Of a stretch of DNA of 64,000 nt, positions 11,538-24,870 are shown in pieces. A program made the position numbers and the translations under genes. The notes under the pieces were generated by a model, which was not told the origin of the DNA, did no database searches, and saw nothing but the letters and a program-made list of their open reading frames with translations. The stretch's first letter is position 1; each line of letters opens with the position of its first letter. The stretch is taken from assembly GCA_021292165.1 (NCBI GenBank), contig CM037877.1:161979580-162043579 (forward strand), read 5' to 3'. Source of the DNA: Shinisaurus crocodilurus (lineage: Eukaryota; Chordata; Lepidosauria; Squamata; Shinisauridae).

Positions 11538-14519
11538 GTAAGTAAAAAGCTATCATTTTTGGCCACGTATGTTCCTTTCCAGGATCTTGAAATGTTGGGG
11601 GGGGGGGGGGTTCTGATTCCGGGCAACTATTTTATCAGCATCTTTAACTTTCTCCATTTAATAATTCCTTCTGACTAAACATCCAGAATCTTGGCAGTGC
11701 CCTGTAACAGGTGAGGGAAATGGTTTTTCAAGATCTGTAGAAAAGCACCCTGGGACATTAGCTCAACTGAACCAACCTGTATTTATTTGTAAAACTTCTT
11801 CCTGCTTGGTTGGTAGTACCCTTTTAGCTGATTAAACGTTTTTTAAGCAGTCAAATATTGCAGCCCTACTTTATTAAATGTTGAGAGTTATGAAGGATTT
11901 TTATAATGCTGACATTCATAATGCTGAAGATCCACCCTTACGTGAATGTTGGTGAGAGATAGAACTGAATATGGAGAGAACAAGAAATGTGAAATACCTG
12001 TATAAAGAAATTTGACTTGCGCAAAGATTATCATTGTTTTAGGATGCAGTAATACACATCACAAGTTGCTTTGCTCAAAACCTGGCCATAGTAGGTTGTA
12101 TCCTCATGCTATTTCTGTTGAGGTTGCATCTCTTAACTAACTTTGTAGCTGGTGTGTATAAAAAAAATAAAACATGCTAGTAAGGAATCTGAGATACCTG
12201 GAACTTCCGTAGGGCGCCTCTCTACAGATTATAACAGTGAGGAATCCCACTTTGCCTTTATCAACAGTACCGTCTATAATCATTCCAGGACCTTTAACAA
12301 TCACTAAACTCACTTGAGAGAAATCAATATCCAACCACCTACCATTAAACATTTATGCCCCAATCCAGCTAAGGACATTTATGCACACAAATAGCTTACA
12401 TGTCCATATCACTTGCTGGATTGGGAACTGTGGGCGCAGAGTGTAGATTCAGATACACATCTGAAATGAATTTGTATCAATCTGTCTACAGTCTATCTAC
12501 ACTGTGTTGCCTCGAGTGGGATATGTATTCCAATGTGCATCCACATGAACATTATTATTAACCTGAAACTAGCTGCACAGTTTGTTTTATATATGGCTAG
12601 AGTTGCAATCTTATATCTGCTTGAGACTCAGTAGGGATTTCCTGCAAGCATGTATAAGAAATGTAGCCTGAAAGTTTTACACAACACACAACCCTTTCTT
12701 ATTTTTCTGGAGATTTAAATAGAAAACTCATAAATATAGAAGAGCAGCTTGAGAGGACAGTAAGAATAGTGGCTGCTACTTGTTGCTTTTTATGCTAATC
12801 TGGCTAGTTTCACATTATTTCCTCCAACCAATTAATGCCCCCTCTGACTCTGCTTCTCCAGTAGACATATGGTTAAACTGGTAAGTTCATCTTCCTTTAA
12901 AGATGTGGTGTACACAGTATGACCACAACCTTCTGGGCACCTAGATGTGGGAGACATTCATAGATGACTAAGCAAAAATATGGGAAATAAAATGGAAGTC
13001 ACTTTAGTGTGCATGCCTTCAACCTGATATGAAAGACAAATCAATGTGTGGTACTTTTGATGTATTTTGAAAACTTGAGGCTGTTTAGATTTTAAGCTGG
13101 TGTGTACATATAGAATATGGCAAAATGCAGCCAAGTTAAACCATTTCATTCTGGTTGAAGATCTGCTCTAATGTGAGCATTTTGCCTATTAAAAAAGCTT
13201 AATGTCTAGGAACCGTACATGGCAGGTTAGAAAACGTCCAAGTTAAGTTTGGCTATGACACAACACTGTCTTATCTGTGATGTTCTTCAGTTTTGGACAT
13301 TCCTTCCTGCCTTCCCCCAAATACAGTGATAAACATAATCAGTGGGGAAAATATTTAAAACATTCAATCCCCGCCTTTCATTAAAACCTTCCAAGACATC
13401 TAACAAATTAAAAGCAATTGAAGCAAGAAATTGAAATTTTAATTTACAACAGCTACACAAGATTAAAACAGTGAGGAGAGCAGCTAGAATTATCTGGTAA
13501 AACATCTATTAAAAGCCTAGGTGAATAAAGTCATATTAATTTTACATCTCAAAGGTGGCAAAATGGGCACCACATGAATGTCCCTGGCCCCTGAACTAGG
13601 CTGTAGTTAGATAATGGGGGGGACGACGACTTTGGCACAGGGGTCAGAAGTGTCAAGGCAGTGAGAGTCTGTGAAACACTTGCAAGAGAACTGGAAGGCC
13701 AGTGGGTGTGAACATAGCTTAGTCAGGCCTACCCTCTTGCCTATGTCTCCAATACTGCATGCACTAGATGCAAAACAATATCAAGACTGTGAGGCTTCCT
13801 AGCTAGTGTAGCCCAGGGTAGAGTGTCGCCATCTCATGCTTGGGCCTAAACTTGTGACATATTTGCTAAAAGGGTTAGCTAAATGCAGAACACTTCTTGG
13901 CCAGTGTAAGTCATATGAAGGCAAGTCCACAATTGCTTTCAAATTCTTGTTGCTTGTGAGCAGTTTGGACATTCAAGGAGAACATGCTGTGTGTTCTTAC
14001 CCTTGACATAAAGGTTAGACATATTTGTTTTCGTGACACTTTTTCTCCTTGCATAGAAAAGCAGGCCTCTTCAGGATACATTGGAACTATCATTGGTTCA
14101 AACTAGGACTTGAAGGAGTCAGTTGAGTAAATAAATATCTAGATGGCCTCACCCAGTGTGAACTAAAGAAGACTGTTGATCACAGTAGTTTGTATTCCTC
14201 ACTTGTATTCTTTCCCAGCTCATACTGAGTGATTTATAAACTGCCTGAGCTGCCTTAGTGTGCTTTTGTGTTGCTTCTTCGTATGCTTGATATTCCCAAG
14301 CAGCTGTCTTGACTTCCTGTTGGATGTTGCAAGGAACAAATGTGTTATGGAGATTACAGGAATGGCACATAAGATTAGAATTGATAGGCTTGCCCACAGG
14401 CTACACGAACAGACCACAAAATACTTTGGGAGGCCGAAGCAAGGAGTAGTCGTTTCCACTTGTAGAGCTGCTGAAAAACTTTGGATTCCCATATCTATGT
14501 GAAAATTTGTGTGGTGTGT
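11538..14519. other. EVI5 last intron, 5' part
   Basis: Non-coding. A poly-G run lies at about 11597-11610. No recognisable repeat or gene. The short ORFs have no recognisable features. Confidence 0.45.
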
Positions 14520-14762
14520 TATTTTTTATTTATTTATTATATTTATACCCCACCTTTTTTCTGTAAGGAACCCAAGGCAGCTTACATTATCCTCATCCTT
14601 CTCTCCATGTTATCCTTTCAACAACCCTGTGAGGTAGGTTAGGCTGTGAGTCAGTGACTGGCCCAAAGTCACCCAGTGAGTTTCATGGCCCAGTGGGGAC
14701 TAGAACCCGGATCTCCCGAGTCCCAGTCCAACACCCTAACCACTACGCCACACTGGTGTGGT
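14520..14762 (-). mobile_element. tRNA-headed CORE/MIR-like SINE
   Basis: Read on the minus strand it begins with a tRNA-like head (GTAGTGGTTAGGGTGTTGG, then a B-box-like GGTTCTAGTCC). It passes through a CORE-type middle (CACTGGGTGACTTTGGGCCA, then CTCACAGGGTTGTTG) and ends in an A/T-rich LINE-like tail. It is complete head to tail. The same family is present at 44383-44590 and 59880-60117. Confidence 0.75.
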
Positions 14763-15684
14763 ATGGTAGTTCTTCATTATACAGATTCTGTCTCTTCTGA
14801 TCTTCTGGTCACTAGTCGCATTTCTCTATATCATAAGGATAGTTAGCTTTTACACAGTGTAAGCCTAATTATATCTCATATATAATGCTAATAATCTCCT
14901 CCTCTCCAAAAGCAAATTATTACACTAGTGTGTTTTGCATAATTAATTTAAACCACTCATTTCACATGGTTAAGAAGTTGAGGATCCATCTGACAGCAAG
15001 CCTAGTTACCTTGTTCTGAAAACTCTTCTGAAACGGATAGTCTGCCTCATGTTATGTTTTTCTATTCCAAGGGGTTTGGGGATTGTATGTTGTGACATAC
15101 GTGTTCAGGATTAGGTTTGGCTTTCACTGCATGCATACTTTTCTGCTAGCAGTATTTTCTCTTCAATGAAATATTAAATGGTTATGATATGTAATATTAA
15201 GTATCAATACTAATTTTAAAAAAGTAAATCCGTATCTGCTGATATTCACACTTAGTATGATCTCTTATGAGAAGAGGTATTGAATGCAATTAACCTTGTC
15301 TAGTCTTTCTACTGTACTTAAACCTCTACAAGAAGAAATACCTGGACTTATTTAAGGGCAGTTCTTAATTTGAGTATGAGCCATGTCCAGAAAAACTACC
15401 CTTTTGGTAGTTAATGTGAGCTGATCCCCACTACTATGTACAACAGTCATCCCCCAAGGATCCCCTCACCTTTTCATGGTCCCTTATACCTTGGCTTGTT
15501 CTTCTGCCTGACAGTTGCCACATAAGGGGAGATAGGAAGCTTGGGCCAAAAACTACTCAGGTACAGCCTCTGATAAGGGAATGCTTCTTAACTGAACTAT
15601 ATGTAAGTAATATTTGTTGGATATCTAGAATATATTTAGTGTAAGGCTTTCACCCATACTATACCATAATACTTGCATAGAATA

Positions 15685-16107
15685 CAGTAATACCTTGGAT
15701 TGCAAGTAACTTGGTCTGAGAGCGTTTTGCAAGATAAGCAAATTTTTTTTACAAATTTTGACTTGATAAACAAGAGACGTCTTGCAATACAAGTAGTGTA
15801 GGGATGTAACCGCTCGCCTCGAGCGGGCGTAGTGGGCCAAAATCGGCCCCACTCACGCCCGCCAGAGACTCGCTTTGATATTTATTTATATATTTATTAT
15901 TTACATTTATTTATCGCCCATCTGGCCGGCAAACCAGCCACCCTGGGCGATGTACATCAGATAGAAACAGGATATGTAAGCCGCCTTGGGTTCCTTGCAG
16001 GAAAAAAGGCGGGGTATAAATATAATAAATAAATAAATAAATAAAAGTGTTTTGGATTACAAGCACGGTTCCGGAACGAATTATGCTTGCAATCCAAGGT
16101 ATTACTG
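15685..16107. mobile_element. TA-flanked mariner-type MITE, with a nested insertion
   Basis: Terminal inverted repeats CAGTAATACCTTGGATTGCA and TGCAATCCAAGGTATTACTG are flanked by TA on both sides. A GC-rich middle holds a CTCGAGCGGGCGT/ACGCCCGCC hairpin. A segment of about 155 bp (15890-16045), made of L2 tail plus a SINE-like tail ending in AAATAAATAAAT, interrupts the right half. Comparison with the uninterrupted copy at 37363-37620 shows the join. Confidence 0.8.
15890..16045. mobile_element. Insertion inside the MITE: L2-like tail joined to a SINE/LINE tail
   Basis: The first half contains the L2 tail motif (CGCCCATCTGGCCGG...GGGCGATGTACA). The second half reads GTAAGCCGCCTTGGGTTCCTT and ends in AATAAATAAATAAATAA, the tail type seen in the SINE at 59880-60117. 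It splits the MITE between GCTTTGATAT and GTGTTTTGG. Confidence 0.6.
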
Positions 16108-16599
16108 TATTCAGATAGGGAGCTTTCTGTGAAACAATTCATTGTACTTCCTTTTTTCAGTATCAGAGCTAAAGGCTTGCTCTTCATATCTCCATGCACC
16201 TTATGCTATCACCCATCTATTATTTCTGTCCTAACAACCAATGCAACCAGTAACAGATTCTGATATATGCACAGATATATGCTCTATCTTTCCTTCAGAT
16301 CATTTTTCTGTTGGAACTAACACAAGATGGGCCTAATGAAGATCGACATAAGCTGGAGATCAAATGCCCTGCTTTTAAACGATTCTGCTTGTAGAAATAA
16401 AATTGTAAACACTAAGTAATTACTCCTAGATAAATAATTCATACTATATAAGCAAAGGGCTACTCTGAGATGGAGCTAAGTAGTGGTAGTATGTAGAACT
16501 TACTTCTTGGAGACTGTAGATCTGGCTGTGATGACACATGCCTTAATTATATCATGTAATGAGCTGTACACCAAGCTGCCTCTGAAAAGTAAGTATCCA

Positions 16600-17085
16600 A
16601 ACACTACAATTGGCAGGCTGTTAATGAGGGTTACATATAGGGAGCATGTGACTCACTTATTGAAACAACTGCCCTGACTCCCAACATTTCTGGGTCAAAT
16701 TAAAAGTGATGGTGATGACCTTTAAAGTCCTTCTCGGTTTGGGGCCAGGATGTCCAAAAGGCTTCCTTCTCCTGTATGAGCCTGCCCACTTGCTAAGATC
16801 CTCATCAAAGTCCATCCTATGTGTCCCAACATCTCCAGAACTACACTTCCTTGGGATGAGGGAGAGAGGGCCTTGTCAGTAGCCACACCTAACCTCTGAA
16901 ATGCCCTCCTGAGTGAGGCTTGTCTTTTCTCCTCCTTAATGGCGTTTCACTGGATGGTTAAAATCTCCCTGTTTAGAAGAGCATTTGGACCATGAATGGT
17001 GTTTAAGCTATTCTACTGATCTATTTTTAACTTATGTTTTTTAAGGACAGGTGGGATATGCGTGTTTTAAATAAATAAATAAGCA
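16600..17085 (+). pseudogene. Decayed L2-clade LINE 3' end
   Basis: Conceptual plus-strand translation gives scattered L2 reverse-transcriptase C-terminal blocks: a leucine-rich start (HVTHLLKQLP), then TFKVLLGLGPG, LLRSS, VATPNLWNALL and ISLFRRAFG. It then ends in an A-rich tail (AAATAAATAAATAAGC). These correspond to the end of the ORF in the better L2 copies at 43 and 54 kb. It has stop codons and frame changes, so it is an old dead copy. Confidence 0.6.
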
Positions 17086-17839
17086 AACAAGCAAACTAAC
17101 TTCAGCTTTGGGGACTGATAATACTGGAGAATTAACTAACTAAATTTGCACAGGAAATTGAATTAAAAGAATCCCAGTGTAAGAGATCAGAATGTTCCCA
17201 GCAGAAGAACACTGAGTTAAGTACAAAACCCCATCTAGATTGTTTAAAGTTGGGGTTCCTACATATTGCTGTGGAGAGACTCCACAGCAAGCCATGGTTA
17301 TTTGAAGGTTGTCTAACCCTCAAACAGTCCCTGCTCCTTGGGTTCACACGACACGACAACCCACAGGCGCCATGCAAAAATGGCACCCATGGGTGCCTAG
17401 CACAATGCAACAGCCCCTGCAGGTAGGCTCCCCACCCTGCTTTAAAACATCTAAGCATCTTGGAAGAAGTAGTGTGTCAGCTAGATAAATTATGAGCGTA
17501 AGAATTAGTATGCTGAGTTGGATCTAAAACCATTAAGCTCAGCCATTTGTGGCCAGTTAAATGCTCCAGAGAAGTTGCTAATAGGGCAAGGTAAGTATTG
17601 CTAGCCCCATTACTATCCCTTTGGCATCAGGTACTGCTTCTTAACATGGAGGTTCCATCTGTAACTGCTGTAGCTAATAGCCACTGATAGGTCAGTCAGT
17701 GGAAGGTGTTAGATCAAAGCGGTAGAAAACCAGGTATTTGATCTGTAGGCACTTAATGGAAAATGTACCTCAGGCACCAGAACCATTCAGGTGTTTGAGG
17801 GAGCAGCTTGCTGTCCCACACCTTTGGGACTATATAAGG

Positions 17840-17975
17840 CCGGGATGGGGAATGTGGGCTCCTCCAGGTGTTGTTGGACTCCCAATTTCCATCAGCCCAA
17901 GCTAACATGGCCAATGGTCAGGGATGATGGAAGTTGTAGTCAAACCATCTGAAGGGGCCATACTCACCATCCCTG
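17840..17975. mobile_element. Palindromic hAT-type MITE
   Basis: The left end CCGGGATGGGGA and right end CATCCCTG are inverted. Flanks are ATATAAGG and ATATAAAG, an 8-bp target duplication with one change. The interior is an imperfect palindrome with TGTTGTTGGACT and AGTTGTAGTC blocks typical of the foldback family in this window. Confidence 0.72.
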
Positions 17976-18589
17976 ATATAAAGTTTTGCACTTCTTAGAG
18001 ATGCCTGCCTCCGGAGGTTAAGGCCAGTTGTGTCCTATCTGCTGTTGCTTCTATTCAGTACAAGATCTGTGGTAAACTTTGTGTTGGCCACTGGTCTTGC
18101 CAATATTACGAAAGTTCAGTAGAATGAAACATCTTGACCTGTATTTTGCCAGTTAGTGGTTTGTTGGTTTCTTGCACTGACCTGCAAGCAGATGCTCTGT
18201 GTTGAAAGTATATCACTGTTAATGGTCTTTTGACCTTTTTAGAAGCACAAATTATCCAGTCTTTTGAGTCACTCTGAGGAATGACAGACCAGTTGGCTTG
18301 GTTCAGTTCTCAATGCATGTGGATGGAGTCACTTGGTGCCTTAAGTTTTATTTTTATTATCCACAAGTGTTAATGAGATAAAAGCTTAACCCAACATTTA
18401 GGCAAGAAATACTTTCTCTTCCAAACTAGCTCAGCAGTAAAAAATACTAAGATGGCGTTGTGCTTGTTTTCTCCCCCACTCGGCTTATGTCATACCACAT
18501 GCTTTTCAAAGTTAACAGTTATTGAAATCAACAATAACATTTCATAAGTACAACAGAATAGTAACTATATATAGCCACAGTTAATTTTT

Positions 18590-18780
18590 TAATATTATTT
18601 TTATTGAGTTTTAAATCACATGTTTTCAATATAATCAATGAGTACCGTATATGGAAAATATTACAACTTTTTCAACTAGCAAAACACATTACATAAAAAA
18701 TCCAATTACAGTTAACAGGAATCACAGCAAGTTCAATATATTAATATATTTATCCACAGAAGTTCATATCAGGGGGTTAA
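18590..18780 (-). repeat. Possible L1-like 3' tail
   Basis: The plus strand TATTTTTATTGAGTTTTAAA resembles the reverse complement of an L1-type 3' end with its A-rich tail. No coding part remains. Weak evidence. Confidence 0.25.
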
Positions 18781-18942
18781 GATTTAGTTGTAATTATCTA
18801 AATGTATCTTTCCATACATGACAGTTAACTGTTAAAATTTTATTCTAGGTACTTTATATTTCCCCAAATAGCCACCAGAACAGTAAGGTCTTATTCAGCC
18901 TCCTAAAACCTAACCAAACATGTCTGCCGAAACACTCTGGAG

Positions 18943-19072
18943 CAGTGTTCTCCAACCTTGGGTCCCCAGATGTTTTTGGCCTACAACTCCCAGCATGCCC
19001 CAGCCAGCTGGCTGGGGCATGCTGGGAGTTGTAGGCCAAAAACGTCTGGGGACCCAAGGTTGGAGAACACTG
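18943..19072. mobile_element. Near-perfect palindromic hAT MITE (130 bp, no loop)
   Basis: Two 65-bp arms meet without a spacer and differ at one base (GATG versus GACG). The ends are CAGTGTTCTCCAACC and GGTTGGAGAACACTG. The 8-bp flanks CTCTGGAG and CTCTAGAG are a target duplication with one substitution. This is the best-preserved member of the foldback family. Confidence 0.85.
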
Positions 19073-19209
19073 CTCTAGAGAGAGAATTCTCTAATGAGGA
19101 TGCCATTGCAGGGAATGCCCTTCCCTTTGGGCTGGCCAAACTAACATCATGCTGGTAATTGATTCACGGCCCCATCTGATGACCAAAGTGCACGAGAAAG
19201 CAGTGGTTC

Positions 19210-19600
19210 ATCAGCACTGCCTTAGTTTATTTATTTATTTTTAATATTTCTATACCACTAAGTATTTTTTTTATAAAATCCCTATGTGGTGTACATATAA
19301 ATATTATTAAATATTGAAATCACATTTAAAATACTAATATTAAAATCACATTTATAATACTAATATTAAAATCACATTTAAAATACAATTTTAAATTCCA
19401 ATTACAGTAATAATTATATAGAGCAGTACAGTGGAGCGGCATGGTTAATTTAATTACAAGCCAGGGAAAGCCTGGGTGAACAAGTGCGTTTTCAAGAGGC
19501 GTTTGAAAGATGCCTCCAGAACTGCAAGAGGGAGTTTTCTTCACAGGATGGGTGCCGCTACCGAGGAGAGACCTTTCAGACTGGTAAGAGTGAAACACTA
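19210..19600 (-). repeat. Probable LINE 3' end fragment
   Basis: An A/T-rich stretch with repeated AAAATCACATTTAAAATACTAAT units (about 19318-19390) is followed by TGGGTGAACAAGTGCGTTTTC. On the minus strand this encodes a short tail reminiscent of the C-terminal end of L2/CR1-type ORFs. Strongly diverged, so only a tentative call. Confidence 0.35.
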
Positions 19601-22534
19601 CAAAGCTATACCTCCAGCCACACAGCTCAGAAGGATACCATGGTTGATGGCATCAAAAGCTTGCAATTGTTGTTTAAAATAGAATCCCACCAGCTTTGCA
19701 AGTATATTTTAGCATTTGCTGTTTTCTTCATTCTGTGTGCCCTTGGACTCATCAGCTCACAGTACCAGAGGGATGCTTGTCAGGCTTTCCTGAGTAAAGC
19801 TTTTTCAATACACTGAAGTGCACCCATTGTGATAATCTAAGATAAGCATTTAAAAGCTTTGCCTCAACTCAAAAGATTAAGAGTTAGATTGCCCTCTCTA
19901 AATAAATAAAAGTAATATGGAGTTTACTCTAGATTCTCTAACAAAATAAAGAATACAAAATGCATGTGCAAAGTTGGTAGTGCAAATGAAGTATGGTAGA
20001 ACATAAATTCTACTTCATACGCCTCTGTTTAACCCTGAGAGGAAACATGTTAGCTCTCAGATTTAAAGTGTGAGATTTTCAACTTGTGGTTAAAGCTTAC
20101 AGAGCAATAAATCATGTGCTTTCCTTGTACGGTATTTTGCAAACACAGTAAGACAAGACCACCAGATTTGCCCTCCCACAAGTCAGCAAAGTTATTGGAT
20201 AGCTAGAAGTTGCTGTTTTTGCTAGTACGTGTCGATACTGAGCATCTATGCTGGTAGAGTCTGATTTCAATGGTTGTGGTCAGTCTGAGGAAACTGTGAT
20301 GTGATAAGATAGCGCTTCTCATGTCATGTGGTTAGCAAACACCCAATCTAACAGAGCAGCTTTCTGGACCCTCTGTTTAAATAAGTATATTACCTCAGCT
20401 GTATATGTGGTACTTTTGCATGTTCTTGAGAAGCAGGGCTGCTGTTCATGTTAGATAGGCTATTAGAATTGAGGCTTTAGTAGCACCTTTTGTGGTAGTT
20501 TGTCTCACTCCATGCCTTATTTTCTATCTTACACTTGCATCAGGTGGTTAAAGTTGCTTTGTATGGGCAGTGTAGCATATCAGCAAAACATAGTGAAGTT
20601 CTACAAGATAAGATTCATATTCATCACCAAGTTTAGAATTCCAACAAAATGTGCAGTACGCTCTCATCGCTGTCATTTCCTTCTGGCTAAAGTTCCTTGC
20701 TTTAATCTGTGGAAGATATGACTCTTTCCCCCCCCCCTTTTTTTTTTGCTTAACTGTAAAGCACCATGTAAAGTGCAAATGACTATTTTTTTTCATTGGT
20801 TCATGAGACACAGTTGAGGTAGGGAGTAAAAGAAGGGAGCTAGTAAAAAAAAAGGAAGTATCAGATCAACACTCACATTTTAGTAGAAAGTAGGGAAAAC
20901 TGACTAAAAAGGGTAGAGGGAAGAGGATTGTAATAATGAGCCCATTTATTTCAGAGAACTTGGTTAAGGGGGATGGGCCCTGGGTTTAAACTCACCTGTT
21001 GTGCATTTTGTGTTTTGTAATGAGTTCTCTCTTCAACACTGCGATGTTGGAATGAAACAAAGCAAATGGATTCAGAACATAACTTTAGTGTTCAGGCTCA
21101 AATACTAGCCAGTTGATTTTGATAAACAGTTTTGGAATCCGCATGGATCGCAGAAAAACTTAAATTTATTTTTCCAGTCCCAGTTGAAGGCATGAATCTG
21201 ACACCTTAAACAACCTTTCTTCTTTCAGCTGTTTACTTAGAAGCAAGATGAGTTGAGACTTAGCCTATTTAAAATTAATCATGACAGTTGAATGGCTGCC
21301 AAGGATTAGAATCCTACCTTGAAACTTTCCCCCTTTCTGATTAGATCTATCTAAAGAGTTTCTTTGAACTAACATCTCCCATTTGAAACCAGTTGCTTAC
21401 AGCAGACTCCCAAAGCCAAATTCAGCAAAAGCCTTTTAAACATGTTAGGCAACATATGAGAGAGAAATCAAATATGCAGTTAACAAATAGTTGCTTACAA
21501 AGTGCAACTTGCAAGCCTGTTCTTTTTTCTACTTGCTATCATTTCAATCACATACTTTCTATTAAGATTTCAAAACTTTTGATTATATGGTAATAGTGCA
21601 GTGATCAAAAAGTCATGACCCTGCCTGATCGAGTTACTGGTTTCCTGTTCTGACTTACTTGAAACCTTTTGGTCTCTATGTGTCACTAGTTTTAATCTTT
21701 GTCATGTTAGCAATAGAGCAGCCCGGTTTTAGCATCTTGTTTCCTTTTAGCTGTTTAGCTCTTGATAAGTGATTAAAGCTGCACACATACGCCCTAACAC
21801 ACACATGCTTTTAAAAAAGAAAAATTACTGAAAATGAACATAACCAAGGTAGTTTAGAGATTCAGAATTAAGACATGCATAACTTTAAAATGCATTGTCT
21901 TCATCCATATTTCTCTAGACTTTGTGACTTAGGAAGGTTAGCTGTGACAAAGCTGCTTCATAACAATGTTCTGTATGTTGTAACCTATCCCAAATACACA
22001 AGCTTGCTGTTACTTATGAATGGCACACACCAGTACAAATGACAGATTTTGCCTGCAAAACATGTGTGAGCAGTTCTTGGGTCCTATCCGTATGACACAT
22101 GAGTGCCATTAATGCAGAATACTGTGCACATATATTTTATGAAGCATTTGCAGACATAATGGAAGCAGCTCTGAGTCAATCAGAAAATTTAACCCAGCCT
22201 TCCAAATGTTAACCCTGCCTATAATTCATTTTGCTGTGATTTCAGAGGCAGATTCTTTTTTAAGAATTTGTCTCCTCCTTTCTTTTTCCCCTTCCAATCC
22301 CACCTGCATCGCCTCCTCAGCCCTGCCCACACCATTGCAATCAGGCTTAGAAGAAACACTTCCATTGACACCAATAGAAGCTTCCCCCCCCAACCCAATT
22401 TCAGTATGGGGGAGGGGCGCCGAGGAGGGCATGCCTCATCCAGAGGCACCTTGGGCTAGATGCAGCCCATGAGCCAGCAGTTCCCTATCCCTGTTTAATG
22501 GAAGTCCTTTTAGGCTACAGAATACCGCAGAAAT
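19601..22534. other. EVI5 last intron, no gene seen
   Basis: Long AT-rich non-coding stretch without nameable repeats. The small overlapping ORFs at 22.2-22.5 kb come from a proline-rich CCTCC-type segment and are not convincing. Confidence 0.45.
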
Positions 22535-22536
22535 TA

Positions 22537-22704
22537 CCGTATTTTTCCGTCTATAAGACGCCCCCATGTATAAGACGGCCCCCACTGGGCAGTTTTGCAA
22601 CCGCGCGGTTCTCTCCTTGGCTTACTTCCGTGTATAAGACGACCCTCAATTTTTGGGCTAGCGATTTTAGGAAAAAGTATAGTCTTATACATGGAAAAAT
22701 ACTG
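22537..22704. mobile_element. TA-flanked MITE with CCGTATTTTTCC ends
   Basis: The left end CCGTATTTTTCCGTCTATAAG and right end CTTATACATGGAAAAATACTG are inverted and flanked by TA. Internally the TATAAGACG motif recurs three times. It is related in its ends to the elements at 24401 and 27267 but has a different interior. Confidence 0.7.
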
Positions 22705-24534
22705 TATGCAGTGAGGGTTAAAGTCAATGTTGGGTGTGTTCCTTACTGCCTACAACTGCATAAGTAATGTGCATGATGGTCGCATATATTGCACTGATGG
22801 AAATGAAGCGGACAATCACGCAAACCATTCCCCGGCCATAATACTTGCAGACCTAAGCTTTCTGAATAATAGCACAGTGGACTCTCTGTGCTAATTACAA
22901 TTTTAGTTAAGTAACTGAGCTTGCTCACCACAGCATGTTGAGCCTTAGAAAGTCCTTACCCCAGTATATAACCTCAGCCATGCCCCACCTCAGTGGGGCA
23001 GTAAGAGGGGCAACTGCAGGAAGGGCTCTCAGCAGAGTGCTGCAGTGGGGGCCCATTGGCCCAACCTGCTCAAAGTCCAATCCAAAATTTGGGCTGTTTT
23101 GATGAATATCGGGAGAAGGTCTACCAAACTAATTGGATTTCTCTGGATTATTTCTGGCGCAAACTCAGGTGATCCTGCCCATTGCTTGTTAATGGCAGAG
23201 ATGTTGTCATCTCTGTATGAAAGAACCATTAGCTGGAAAGTAGGCTTCAGATGCATCATCATCAGGCGATCACTCGTGACCGAGTAAGATTGTCTTCCAG
23301 GATAAAAATTTACAAAAAGGAAATTTTAAAAGGAGGAAATTCTAAAGAAAAACTGTGTAGACTCTAGCGATGGGTCCGTAAGTGACACTGGAGGCCAATT
23401 CTAGATCCACACAGTTTCCCATAGTGAGGACACAGGTTACCAGACGGAAGATGGTCCTGTAAAGGATTTGTTTGACGTGCTTTTTGCTTAGCACGTTTCT
23501 CCCTTTCACCTTGCACTCGGGCTTCTTCAAAGTCCATAGAACCTTTGTGAAAGGCCAACCTCCAGTTAGATCGTTCATGGGCCAGAGCTTCCCAGTTTTC
23601 GATGTTTATATTGCATTTGTTTAGATTAGCCTTAAGAACATCTTTAAACCTCTTATATTGACCACCGATATTCCGCTTTCCATCTTTGAGTTGGGAATAA
23701 AGTAACTGCTTTGGGAGACGGCAGTCAGGCATTCGAACAACATGACCGGTCCACTGAAGTTGGCGTTGAAGGATCATTTTTTCAACACTAGGAGTCTTTG
23801 CTTCTTCCAGTACACTGACATTTGTTCACCTATCTTCCCAAGTAATTTGCAGGATTTTCCGGAGGCAACGTTGATGAAATCTTTCAAGGAGGTGGAAGTG
23901 ACGTTTATAGATAGTCCATGTTTCGCAGGCATACAATAAAGTTGGCAATACAATGGCTTCATAAACCAGTGTTTTGGTCTTCTTACAAATATCCCGATCC
24001 TCGAACTCTATGTTTCATTCGAGAAAACGCGGCACTTGCGGAGCTCAAACGATGCTGGATTTCACTGTCGATGTTAGCTGTAACAGAAAGATAGCTGCCA
24101 AGATAGAGAAAATGATCGACATTTTCCAGTATTGTCCCACCAAGCTGGATAGATGGCATCATCAAAGGGTTAGCTTGCACTTGCTGATGAAGCACTTTGG
24201 TTTTTTTGATGTTAAGTGAGAGACCAAGTTTTTCGTATGCTTCTGCAAAAGCATTTAGGATAGTTTGGAGATCATCCTCTGAATGTGCGAAGACCACATT
24301 ATCATCAGCATACTGAAGTTCCACAACGGAGGTTGTAATTACCTTAATTTTTGCTTTCAGTCTGCTGAGATTAAAAAGCTTTCCATCTGCTCGATATATA
24401 CCGTATTTTTCGCACTTTGCTCCCCCCAAAAAGGAGGGGGAAATGTCTGTGCGTCTTATTGAGTGAATGCTGAAAAAAAACCCAAATATTTTTCCCCCTA
24501 CCTTCCTCTGCGTGCCTCCAACCGGTCCAGTGGA

Positions 24535-24870
24535 AGACAGGAGGAGGAGGGCTCCTGCGGGGAAAAAAACTTGGCAGCAGCAGCGGCATACCCCCCCCCC
24601 CCGGCAGCAGGGACTCGAGCGGGCAGGCGGTGGAAGAGAGGTGGGCTCCTGCACACTCCCAAAAACTTTGGCGTGGCGGCGGCACCCCCCCCAGCAGCAG
24701 GGATGCGAGCGGGCGGGCGGTGGAAGAGAGGAGGGCTCCTGCACGCTCCCAAAAACTTTGGCGCGGCGGCGGCACCCCCCCCCCCCGGGCAGCAGGGACA
24801 CGAGCGGGCGGTCGGCGGAAGAGAAGAGGGCTCCTGCGCGGAGCGGGACAAGGCTGCCCGCTCCCCAAAA
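24535..24870. repeat. Tandem repeat, about 92-bp unit, 3-4 copies
   Basis: Each unit reads roughly GGTGGAAGAGAGGAGGGCTC, CTGCACGCTCCCAAAAACTT, TGGCGCGGCGGCGGCACC, a run of 7-14 Cs, then GCAGCAGGGACGCGAGCGGG. The units are 80-95% alike by eye and differ mostly in the C run. Confidence 0.75.
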